Origin: an uncultured Lachnospiraceae bacterium
Lineage (GTDB): Bacteria > Bacillota > Clostridia > Lachnospirales > Lachnospiraceae
DNA: 30,470 nucleotides
Direction of reading: 5' to 3'
Assembly: GCA_910585005.1 (NCBI GenBank)
Contig: CAJUCN010000028.1
Location: 1 to 30,470 of the forward strand
Shown: positions 1 through 7,578 of the stretch, in pieces
How the letters are laid out: the number at the start of each line of letters is the position of its first letter
How positions within the stretch are numbered: position 1 is the stretch's first letter
Notes under the pieces: generated by a model
Told to the model about the DNA's origin: nothing
Database searches by the model: none
What the model saw: only the letters and a program-made list of their open reading frames with translations
Translations under genes and position numbers: made by a program

Positions 1-190
1 CTAATCATATGTAACGTTAGATAATCAGGAATTATCCTTTATCTATTTTCATTATATCTTTCCCCAAAATACAATTCAATTAGATTTCTCTTATCCGTCA
101 AAAAAAGCAGTATTTCCTGTCAATTTTTGTCTCTTCACCCTATGTCACATTAAAGCTACACTCCATAAGAAAATTACAATATCATCCTCC

Positions 191-218
191 AAAAAGAAAA
201 GACATCCTCCCGGATGCC
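191..218 (-). terminator. Rho-independent terminator after the AraC-type gene
   Basis: Read on the minus strand, a 7-bp stem (GGCATCC with GGATGTC, one G-U pair) closes a GGGA loop and is followed at once by TTTTCTTTTT. It lies about 80 bases past the stop of the AraC-type gene and is oriented to end that transcript. The remaining leftmost DNA (1-190) is AT-rich, and I see no gene in it. Confidence 0.7.
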
Positions 219-296
219 CTTTCCACAGACTCTTACTATTCCAAAACACAATACATTATTTTCTGTTACTTTTCCTTCCCTCTCCAAAGCTCATTC

Positions 297-1184
297 TCAC
301 CCTTGCTTTACAGGAATCCATAACTCGCAAAACAGGCCGCTTTCACCCTTTTCAAAATAAATTTCATAGTCAGTGCCGTCTGTCTGCATATATCCCGTCT
401 GGGGAACAAACTCCTTAAAAAACTTGCTCCACATCTCGCCCAGGCAATCGCCATCAGAACCAAAACATTTAAACACTGCATAGTCAGCGGGTTCTGTTTC
501 CCACAGGGTGTAACCGCTTTTTATAAAATGCTCCAGGTCTGTAACATCCGTATCCTCATCAATCACGATACCAATTCCATAATTAAAATGCGTCTCACTG
601 TCCCTCACCGGACTGCACAAGCCATACAAATCTCTTTTTCCCTCTGCACGAAGCGATCTTATCGCTTCAACAAGGTTTTTTTCATGACATTCTGTCCAAA
701 AATCAGGAATGCTGTGATCATTTTCATCATTACTGATTTCATTTGGAAAAGCTCTTACTAGTGCAATAAACCGCTGACTTTCCCTGTGCTCAATTCTGTA
801 ATCCATCACGCTACCACCTTCCAATGTAATTTTTATTACAAGCGGATTAAACAAATGAAGCTTTGTGCCTTTACGCTTTGCCTGTTTGGGAGTTGCGCCA
901 TGAAACCGTGTAAAAGCCTTGGAAAAACTTTCCGGGGATTCATAGCCATACTTATATGCAGCGTCCGTCACTGACAGACCTGTTGTCTGCAATTCCCTGG
1001 CCGCTAATGTAAGACGCCGTTTCCTGATGTACTCATTAGCCGTCATTCCTACGATAAAGCTAAATGTCCTGTGAAAATTGTAGCTGGACATATGTACACT
1101 CTTTGCAACCTCGGCATAACTTATCTCTTCATAAATATGCTCTTCCATATAGCATATTGCCTGCTGTATTAGCTGTATCGACAC
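297..1184 (-). CDS. AraC-family transcriptional regulator with effector-binding domain
   Basis: The 295-residue protein has an N-terminal AraC/XylS double helix-turn-helix (about residues 8-107; recognition region near YGYESPESFSKAFTRFHG at 80-97). A C-terminal domain of about 165 residues resembles the GyrI-like/AraC effector-binding fold (starting near VMDYRIEHRES). Such proteins bind small hydrophobic or cationic ligands and activate nearby genes; the ligand cannot be read from sequence. The start is a GTG with AGGAGG seven bases upstream. A terminator follows the gene. No partner transporter is adjacent, and the next gene upstream encodes a DNA glycosylase on the same strand about 140 bases away, so co-regulation is uncertain. 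Confidence 0.88.
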   Translation of the reverse strand: MSIQLIQQAICYMEEHIYEEISYAEVAKSVHMSSYNFHRTFSFIVGMTANEYIRKRRLTLAARELQTTGLSVTDAAYKYGYESPESFSKAFTRFHGATPKQAKRKGTKLHLFNPLVIKITLEGGSVMDYRIEHRESQRFIALVRAFPNEISNDENDHSIPDFWTECHEKNLVEAIRSLRAEGKRDLYGLCSPVRDSETHFNYGIGIVIDEDTDVTDLEHFIKSGYTLWETEPADYAVFKCFGSDGDCLGEMWSKFFKEFVPQTGYMQTDGTDYEIYFEKGESGLFCELWIPVKQG

Positions 1185-1323
1185 CCTGTTTCCTCCTTGT
1201 ATACATTGATTATAACTGGCCGTACCTGAAAAAACCTGTTCACGCTTGCACCAATTTGTCCCAAAAGGAATGTCTACTGAGGGTATTATTGATACATTCC
1301 CCTATTCTCCTTCCCGGCTTTCC

Positions 1324-1935
1324 CTAACCATTTTCCCCCTTCAAAAAAGTATTCCCATTGCAAGATAATTCCTTCGCATAAAAATGACATCTCTTCACAT
1401 GATCATTAACCATTCCTATTGCCTGCATATATGCATATATGATTGTGCTTCCAACAAACTTAAATCCGCGTTTCTTCAAATCTTTACTAATCTGGTCAGA
1501 AAGTAACGTTCTTGCAGGTATTTCCTCTTCATTATCAAAATGATTCTTAATTGTTTTATTATCAACATAAGACCATATAAACCAATCAAAACTTCCATAC
1601 TCTTCCTGTATCTTTATAAATTGCTGTGCATTCACGATCGCCGATTTGATTTTTAGTCTGTTACGAATAATCTTTTCGTTTTGCATCAATTCCTCAATTT
1701 TTGCTTCATCATATAACGCTACTTTTCTGCAATCAAATTTGTCAAACGCTTCCCTGAAGGATTCCCTTTTATTCAATACTGTCAGCCACGATAACCCTGC
1801 CTGCATACCTTCCAGTATTAGCATTTCAAATAATTTATCATCATCATGAACCGGTTTTCCCCATTCATTATCATGATATGCCTTATACAAATCTGTAGTT
1901 GCCCATGAACATCTTTCTATATTATCTGTTTCCAT
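1324..1935 (-). CDS. tag: DNA-3-methyladenine glycosylase I
   Basis: The 203-residue protein excises 3-methyladenine from alkylated DNA and starts base-excision repair. The family signature is intact: RCSW near residue 8, YHDNEWGKPVHDDDKLFE (20-37), the substrate-pocket stretch LEGMQAGLSW (41-50), and the C-terminal zinc ligands in NDHVKRCHFY. Length is typical for Tag. The start ATG is preceded by GGAAGG. The gene lies on the same strand as the AraC-type gene but is separated by about 140 bases with no obvious terminator. A second DNA-glycosylase-like gene lies at 12.2-13.4 kb. Confidence 0.95.
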   Translation of the reverse strand: METDNIERCSWATTDLYKAYHDNEWGKPVHDDDKLFEMLILEGMQAGLSWLTVLNKRESFREAFDKFDCRKVALYDEAKIEELMQNEKIIRNRLKIKSAIVNAQQFIKIQEEYGSFDWFIWSYVDNKTIKNHFDNEEEIPARTLLSDQISKDLKKRGFKFVGSTIIYAYMQAIGMVNDHVKRCHFYAKELSCNGNTFLKGENG

Positions 1936-2028
1936 ATGGCCTTCCCTTCTTTAAATCCTAATTTTATAGCATTCCATCTCACAAAAAATTTAGGCCCAAA
2001 ACAGGATCAAATATCTTCCTTCGGCTTT

Positions 2029-2241
2029 TCACAAGATCCGCTTCTTTCTGATTAGCGAATTCAACCCTATCCCCATTGCACCCGAATCCGTTTCCAAAAG
2101 ACCTGACCGCTTGTCCCAATAATCCATGTAAATGCTTACATCATCTTCCAGGTTAAACGTAAGCATCACATATCTCGCCACACGGAATGCTTTTACCCTC
2201 TTTATGGTGACTTCTGAATAAATCTTATCGCTGGCGTTCAT
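2029..2241 (-). pseudogene. Fragment of an AraC effector-binding (GyrI-like) domain protein
   Basis: About 70 codons starting MNASDKIYSEVTIKR, with the run FRVARYVMLTFNLEDDVSIY followed by MDYWDKRSGL. This resembles the start of the effector-binding domain in AraC-type regulators, where RVARYVM and an EDDV..YM..W pattern recur; I rely on memory for that. No DNA-binding domain precedes it: the frame is closed by a TAA about 50 bases upstream. The last 15 or so residues no longer look like the family, suggesting a frameshift. There is no good ribosome binding site. It is most likely a remnant; a small stand-alone binding protein is the alternative. Confidence 0.45.
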
Positions 2242-2476
2242 ACCCGCTTTGACCAAAATATCCAGTTTACAGAAGATCAAATCGCTTAAAGTAACCAGCT
2301 TATTTCATTCTGGAACTATGTCATTTGTTTCCACCTGGATATTGTCTGTTCTTCTGTCAAGAATTCCCCCCTAATATATAAACCCTTTCATAAACTAATA
2401 AACTAAGAAATAGTTCAAAAACTTCTCCATCCGTTATTCTGTTTAAAAAAAATAAAATATCTTCTCCGTTAAAATG

Positions 2477-3703
2477 TTATATATCATTTTTACATAAAAC
2501 ATCTATTATATCTTGTGATAGATTGCCTCTATACTTAATAGCACTAAAAGTTCTTTCAAATATTTTATTCTTTTTATACAAATATGACATCAAATTTCTC
2601 AAATTAGTACTAGATGCATTATATGTATCATCTCCAAGCGGACTATTGTTAATTACTTCTTGAATATCTGAAAGTAAATTATCATTATTTAAATCCACTT
2701 CAAAATAGTAAAAAATAGTGGCTAATACCATTGATATTCCTGTATGGAACTTAGTCAGTCTTTTCTCTTCTCCCTTAAATAGTGCAGTAGAAAATGGATA
2801 TTCTACTTTTTCTGATAATGCAACCATAAACATGTTAAACTTATTAAATAAATTTTTTATAAATTGAAGATCATCTTCTTTACCCAATTTGTAAACATTC
2901 GCACGTTCCTCTAAATATTTCTCTGCAATTTCCACGCCATCTTTATACATCACATTCGGGCCATAATTTAAAATACTAAGTATAATACAGATTTCCTGAT
3001 GATTCTTCTGTTTGTTTTTTCTGTCATTCGTAACATTATATATTTTGATTAGTTTTGCGGCTAACCCTTCTTTATCCTTTTCAGCCTTCTCCATATTTAT
3101 ATTAAGAAAATTTGTAATATAGAGGCTTGTATTTGAATAATATGTTGCCATTGACATTTCATGTTTTTCAAGTGGCTTAGTATTCCTATTGTATCTTTTA
3201 AAAAGTTCTATCTCCATATCGTCACTTGAAAACTTTTCAAACTCCAAAATTGAAAGATGACTTCCCAGAATTTTTATTTTCATTTCTTTTCTCAATTGAG
3301 AAAACTTCTTATTTTTAAATTCTTCATTGTCTTTAAGTAATTCTAATTCTGTAAGCGCAAACTTATCCTTAACAAAACGATATATGGCAGTCAATCTATG
3401 TTGACCATCCATAACATGCCTTAATTGAATGTCGTTTCCTCCTGTCCTTACCAAAAAGATTTCAGGGATCGGTATTCCAAGTATAATAGATTCAATTATT
3501 GAACTTTCTTCTTTAGCCTTAGAGCGATACTCTCTCTGATAATCCGGACTTAATATAATCCCATGCAAAAATTCCATTTGTTCTTCATCACTTAGTTCTC
3601 CACTTACCTCCTTTAAATATCTTTCACCTTTATCAATAAAATTTACCATATCCTGCACGGATATAAGCGGTCTTGTATATTCAACTTTTAATGGCAATTC
3701 CAT
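2477..3703 (-). CDS. DUF262 (ParB/GmrS-N-like) protein, partner of FRG gene
   Basis: The 408-residue protein carries a DUF262 domain: PDYQREYR (53-60), ESIILGIPIPEIFL (71-84), the signature MDGQHRLTAIYRF (98-110) and ELFKRYNRNTKPL (about 185-197). DUF262 occurs in the GmrSD type IV restriction enzyme, SspE and BrxU, where the DGQxR motif supports nucleotide hydrolysis. Those proteins usually add a DUF1524 HNH nuclease; I see no HNH motif here, and the C-terminal half is helical and unrecognised. The start has AAGGAG seven bases upstream, and that site overlaps the TAA of the FRG gene 11 bases away, so the two are co-translated. The DNA is markedly AT-rich. A role in defence is inferred. Confidence 0.85.
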   Translation of the reverse strand: MELPLKVEYTRPLISVQDMVNFIDKGERYLKEVSGELSDEEQMEFLHGIILSPDYQREYRSKAKEESSIIESIILGIPIPEIFLVRTGGNDIQLRHVMDGQHRLTAIYRFVKDKFALTELELLKDNEEFKNKKFSQLRKEMKIKILGSHLSILEFEKFSSDDMEIELFKRYNRNTKPLEKHEMSMATYYSNTSLYITNFLNINMEKAEKDKEGLAAKLIKIYNVTNDRKNKQKNHQEICIILSILNYGPNVMYKDGVEIAEKYLEERANVYKLGKEDDLQFIKNLFNKFNMFMVALSEKVEYPFSTALFKGEEKRLTKFHTGISMVLATIFYYFEVDLNNDNLLSDIQEVINNSPLGDDTYNASSTNLRNLMSYLYKKNKIFERTFSAIKYRGNLSQDIIDVLCKNDI

Positions 3704-3714
3704 TTTTAATCTCC

Positions 3715-4890
3715 TTATATATGTTCTTTTATAAATCGAATTGTTTTGACCATATTATCTTTATCTGGATATATATTTTCAAACGTTATTCCAAGTTTGA
3801 AAAGTTCCTTCAAGATATTTTCTTTATTATCTTTATCTACAATAGCTATTTTAGTATATTTTTGAAACATACCTTCTAATGAATCATTTGGCTCAACTTT
3901 CAAAAAGCATCCTTTCTGAAAATGTATACGTTCATTACAATTACCCACGCGAATAAAATATGATTTATCACTATATTGCTTTTGCAACGTCATCCTTAAT
4001 TCATTATCTGAAAAATCAACAAGCTTCCTTTCTGTCTTTATTACCTCTCTATTATGAGAAAGTGCATCTACAAAGTATACAATAGAATGGTTATCCACAT
4101 AGTCGTAATCTTCTACTGCAAAAAGCAAAGAAATTAAATGTGCCTCTGTAAAATCCAAGTAATTTGTCGGCAATCCAAAATGTTGCCCATATGCCCTCAG
4201 TTCTTCATCATTCTTTTTATCTGTACTATTATCATAGTATAAAATTCTTTGCTTAAAAATTGACTCATATTGTGACGAATGTCCTACATAACCATTCTCA
4301 TATATTCTATATAAAGAGGGTTGCAATTTATATGTACAGTCTTTCTGACCTCTTGAAACATAACTATTTTCTTCAAAACTACTAATAAATTCAATATATG
4401 CACTCACACTTTCAATAAATGCTATATTATCTGATGACACTCCTAATTTATTCGATATAGTCTCTATTACATTATCCCTATTCCACTTTTCAATATCATT
4501 TACCTTCTCCTTCAATTTACTGTGATCTGTAAAACTATATTTAATACATACGTTTGTATCTTTAAGTTCAATTTCATCAGGTTTAATAATTGTACTAAAT
4601 AAATCCTGTATTACTTTTTTATTGTTGTTAATCAACTCCGCTGCCACATCATCTTCAATATTTTCAATTGATTGTTCTAATTTTATCTTCTGAAAAATGT
4701 CAAAAAGCAGTTCTTGTCTTCCTCTATCCGCTTCTTTAGACTTTATAAATTCGTCAATCTCTTGATCTGTTTTTTCTAACACTTCCGTTAGCTTAAATTC
4801 CTCAATCTCTTTTCTCATTAAGATTTCGTCAATATTTACAGTTTCCTTGATAATTAAATTAACGATTTTTAATAAATCATCTAATACCAT
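3715..4890 (-). CDS. FRG-domain protein with long N-terminal helical region
   Basis: The 391-residue protein has a full FRG domain (PF08867) in its C-terminal half: YVSRGQ (about 177-182), LQPSLYR (189-195), YGQHFGLPTNYLDFT (234-248) followed by a helix ending LLFAVED, then RIHFQKGCFL (321-330) and GITFENIYPD (367-376). The biochemical role of FRG domains is not established; they are frequent in defence islands. The first 165 residues are helical and charged, with no recognised domain. The start is set at the third of three nearby ATGs, because GGGGG lies eight bases before it and the first ATG has no such site. Its stop is fused to the DUF262 ribosome binding site. It follows the nuclease gene by 90 bases. 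Confidence 0.85.
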   Translation of the reverse strand: MVLDDLLKIVNLIIKETVNIDEILMRKEIEEFKLTEVLEKTDQEIDEFIKSKEADRGRQELLFDIFQKIKLEQSIENIEDDVAAELINNNKKVIQDLFSTIIKPDEIELKDTNVCIKYSFTDHSKLKEKVNDIEKWNRDNVIETISNKLGVSSDNIAFIESVSAYIEFISSFEENSYVSRGQKDCTYKLQPSLYRIYENGYVGHSSQYESIFKQRILYYDNSTDKKNDEELRAYGQHFGLPTNYLDFTEAHLISLLFAVEDYDYVDNHSIVYFVDALSHNREVIKTERKLVDFSDNELRMTLQKQYSDKSYFIRVGNCNERIHFQKGCFLKVEPNDSLEGMFQKYTKIAIVDKDNKENILKELFKLGITFENIYPDKDNMVKTIRFIKEHI

Positions 4891-4980
4891 CAACATAACC
4901 CCCATCGTAAATTATTTCTTAAGTCAGATTCTATTTCATAACTTTTCAACTCGTATATTTCATCTTATCTTCAAGCAAAA

Positions 4981-6006
4981 CTATTCCTTTTCAAATATTT
5001 TTAGCCTTTCTACAATCTCCTCCGGTTCAGGCAGCATTTCCTTCATGTCCTCTGGCAACGTATTCCTTAACTGGTATGTCGCTACCCCTATCGGTACATT
5101 TGAACGTTTCAGGGCGTACTCTACATAGGTCTTGTCCTTGCTCTTACAGATGATAATCCCGACAGACGGGTTCTCGTCCGGCAACTTTACCTGCTCGTCC
5201 AGTGCTGTCAGGTACAACTGCATTTTCCCTGCGTACTCAGCTTCAAACTCCCCTATCTTTAATTCTATCGCAACCAGACTTCTCAACCTCCTGTGGAACA
5301 GCAGCAGATCAATATAGATATCCCTGCTTCCTGCCATCAGATGGTACTGGTTTCCAATAAATGTAAAATCCCCACCCATCTCTGTCAGGAATGCTCTAAT
5401 ATTATTCACCAACTGCATTTCTAGTTCATGTTCCGAATATTCCGGTGACAGTTCTGCAAAATCAAAAGTATATTCATCCTTTACGGCAAGCATGGCCTGC
5501 ACCTTATAGCTCTCTGGCATCGTCAGCTCAAAATTCGTCTGGTTCAGCAGATATTTTTCATAAGTCTGTGCCTCAATAAAATTAGTTAGGACACGTTTCG
5601 TCCAACCATACCGCTTCGTCATCTGAATATAGAATTCTCTTTGCAGGTCATCTTTACATTTTTCCATGATAACTACATTATTGCTCCAACTAATTTCCCG
5701 CACCAACGGTGCGAGTTTTTCAGAATCCCGGTAACTTAAGTAAAAATTCCTCATCCTCCACAAGTTTGCTGCAGAATAACCCTTTGCTCCGGGGAATTCT
5801 TTCTGCAGTTCCTTTGCCAGTATCTGGACAATTGATTTTCCCCATCCGTTCTCTTCCTGCTGCTTAAATATTTCTTTCCCGATCTCCCAATAGAGGAGGA
5901 GTGTTTCTGCATTCATCGCTTTCAGGATATGGTACTGCTTCTTATGTATCATCTCTTTTATGTCATTTATCAAAGGCTCATAACCCATTATTTTCATTTT
6001 ATCCAT
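4981..6006 (-). CDS. DUF1016/YhcG-family PD-(D/E)XK nuclease
   Basis: The 341-residue protein has the two-part YhcG architecture. The N-terminal DUF1016_N helical domain (about 10-160) contains LLLYWEIGKEI, GWGKSIVQILAKELQKEFPG, GYSAANLWRMRNFY and ISWSNNVVIMEKCKD. The C-terminal PD-(D/E)XK nuclease core (170-325) contains DIYIDLLLFHRRLRSLVAIELKIG in outline, with D233 and E248-x-K250 as the catalytic set. Family members are common beside restriction-modification and other defence genes; a methylase is not seen here. The longer frame begins at a GTG inside a palindrome, so the ATG preceded by GGGGGAAAC is preferred. It is probably first in an operon with the FRG and DUF262 genes (90-base gap, same strand). 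Confidence 0.92.
   Translation of the reverse strand: MDKMKIMGYEPLINDIKEMIHKKQYHILKAMNAETLLLYWEIGKEIFKQQEENGWGKSIVQILAKELQKEFPGAKGYSAANLWRMRNFYLSYRDSEKLAPLVREISWSNNVVIMEKCKDDLQREFYIQMTKRYGWTKRVLTNFIEAQTYEKYLLNQTNFELTMPESYKVQAMLAVKDEYTFDFAELSPEYSEHELEMQLVNNIRAFLTEMGGDFTFIGNQYHLMAGSRDIYIDLLLFHRRLRSLVAIELKIGEFEAEYAGKMQLYLTALDEQVKLPDENPSVGIIICKSKDKTYVEYALKRSNVPIGVATYQLRNTLPEDMKEMLPEPEEIVERLKIFEKE
5697..5715. repeat. Intragenic copy of the palindrome upstream of the nuclease gene
   Basis: This 19-base stretch has arms CGCACC and GGTGCG around AAC and matches 17 of 19 bases of the core of the palindrome at 6017-6043. It lies within the nuclease gene, in the codons for LAPLVRE (residues 98-104), just before the conserved ISWS segment. 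It may be a second binding site or coincidence imposed by the protein sequence. Confidence 0.55.
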
Positions 6007-6016
6007 GTTTCCCCCA

Positions 6017-6043
6017 AAATCTCGCACCGACGGTGCGAGATTT
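6017..6043. repeat. Perfect 27-bp palindrome before the nuclease start
   Basis: Two perfect 13-base arms (AAATCTCGCACCG and its reverse complement) flank a single base. On the minus strand the structure ends one base before the GGGGG ribosome binding site of the DUF1016 gene. It could therefore act as an operator in DNA or as a 5' leader hairpin masking that site in RNA. A near copy lies inside the gene about 330 bases away. No T-tract follows, so it is not a terminator. Confidence 0.75.
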
Positions 6044-6976
6044 AACTTTCCTATTTCCTAACCTGCTAGTGAATTGGTAAACGCGCCATTTATGCATAAT
6101 TCCTAAGTTCACTTCCCCACAAATACGGCATTTAGCCGAATCCAGGAAACCTGTCCCAAACTTTCAGCCTTTATTCTATTATCCGAGTACATCTTCGCTT
6201 TGTCAATCGGCTTCTCTTTAATCTCCTCCGCAAACTCCACTTGCCCTGCAAATCGTGAAAGCCGACTAGCATATTCCTTTTCCCCTTGATTTTTGACGTT
6301 TATATTTGATAATAACCTAGCAATCTCTTGTGAATGCCAGAAATTTTTTGTATATAATGCAATCTTGTAATGTGTCATTACATATCTGTATATTATTCTT
6401 GGATCAGGTTTTGCAATAAAAACTGTATAGAGCCTGATACCGATAAGCGTATAACCGCATGCCCATTTGTTGCTGCTTACCCTACACCCCCACCCTGGTA
6501 AGTTATGTGGAAACAGCAACCTGCATAGAGCAAAAAGCATGGTTTTTCTGGCATGTAAACATGTTTCATTTTTTTTACAGAACACCAGTAAGGATTATCT
6601 GTGATAATTTGAAAATTGGAATGACACCACATTTCAAGAGGGGGAACTTGTACTTAATGAATCCTATCTTTCCCTCGGCGAGTATTATTCTGTTGCTATC
6701 ATGACCACAGGCATTAAAAACCGAAAGCAAGCGTTAAAGGTTTTGTGGTAAAATCGCTAAGGCTGTCATCGCCAAACTCAGGAATGACGTATTCAAGTCC
6801 TTCTAAAACACTCCGACAGCAGCTCCTTGCCTGTCTTTTTCCCTTAGCATCCTCCCATTACCCACGCCTGATACTCAGTTTACCGCTTTCATTTAACAAA
6901 AGGATTAAGGAAAAGCCGCCACACTAAACCCCTTATTTGAACAGGTCATGTCAACCAGCGTTTTACATCCATAACC
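6044..6976. other. Decayed, mostly gene-free stretch
   Basis: About 930 bases lie between the nuclease gene and the next credible gene. The minus strand has a 158-codon open frame (6109-6585), but its N-terminal half (Cys/Trp-rich) looks like chance translation and there is no ribosome binding site. Its later part (from about NFWHSQEIARLLSNINVKN) is more protein-like and could be a relic. The plus strand holds a short protein-like fragment at 6608-6751. Both strands of 6750-6830 give short plausible peptides that are soon stopped. I read this as eroded former coding DNA, possibly an old insertion scar. No terminal repeats were found. Confidence 0.45.
6608..6751 (+). pseudogene. Short 3' remnant of an unrecognised gene
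   Basis: After an in-frame TAA at 6605-6607 there are 47 open codons ending at TAA 6749-6751. They read through TTFQEGELVLNESYLSLGEY then YSVAIMTTGIKNRKQALKVLW. The composition is that of a real protein end, but there is no start codon or ribosome binding site and the reading frame upstream is broken. I do not recognise the family. It is most likely the 3' tail of a lost gene. Confidence 0.3.
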
Positions 6977-7465
6977 TCATTTCCCATTCCATCCATATAC
7001 CTTCTCACAAATCTTTTCAAAATCTTCCTCCGGAATCTCCGCCTCTTCACTATAAGGCACTCCATTGCGGATCCCCGTCCTCACAACACAAGGGCCGTCC
7101 AAATAGTATCCCTCATACTCATAATCAGAGGCCTTGGCGCTAGTGATCAGTTCCGCCAATTCATCTGCTGCCGCTGTGCTCTCCGCATCCCGTTTTCCGC
7201 CAATTGCCGGGCCAGTTGGCCCGCTGTAGACATGGAGATACACTTCTTTTCCATCTTTATCTAGTGCCAAAATGCAGTAAGCATACTGGTCTTCCAGATT
7301 GGGAGAAACATACAAAGGCTCTCCAAACAGCGTCTTTAACTGTCCCAGACATAAGATGCCATCATCGCCCATATACCCTACAATATTCCTTATCTTAGAA
7401 GTCCCCATCAATGTCCGGTCCAATGTTTCCCTATCCTGCGCCTGAAACTCAAATCTCCTTTCCAT
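6977..7465 (-). CDS. Unrecognised acidic 162-residue protein
   Basis: I do not recognise this family. It is acidic, with no signal peptide, membrane segment or metal motif. It has a compact mixed composition: FEFQAQDRETLDRTLMG at the start, a Gly/Asp turn-rich middle (GYMGDDGILCLGQLKTLFGE), DKDGKEVYLHVYSG, and an acidic C-terminus ending EKVYGWNGK. The start chosen is the second ATG, which has AAGGAG eight bases upstream; the first ATG, six codons earlier, has only a weak GGTGGA. It stands alone, about 110 bases from the MFS gene on the same strand. A small cytoplasmic or immunity-type protein would fit, but nothing proves it. Confidence 0.65.
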   Translation of the reverse strand: MERRFEFQAQDRETLDRTLMGTSKIRNIVGYMGDDGILCLGQLKTLFGEPLYVSPNLEDQYAYCILALDKDGKEVYLHVYSGPTGPAIGGKRDAESTAAADELAELITSAKASDYEYEGYYLDGPCVVRTGIRNGVPYSEEAEIPEEDFEKICEKVYGWNGK

Positions 7466-7578
7466 CCCTCTTTCTCCTTCCATTTATTTCCACCCACATT
7501 GCCTCCCATGAACAAAGGGAGACCTGCGGAGGTATATATTCATGCTAACACAGCGCAGATCATATGGCAACGCCCCGT

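Noticed and set aside
6109..6585. 158-codon minus-strand open frame
   Set aside because: No ribosome binding site, an implausible N-terminal half, and a broken protein-like trace on the other strand next to it. Kept only as part of the decayed stretch.
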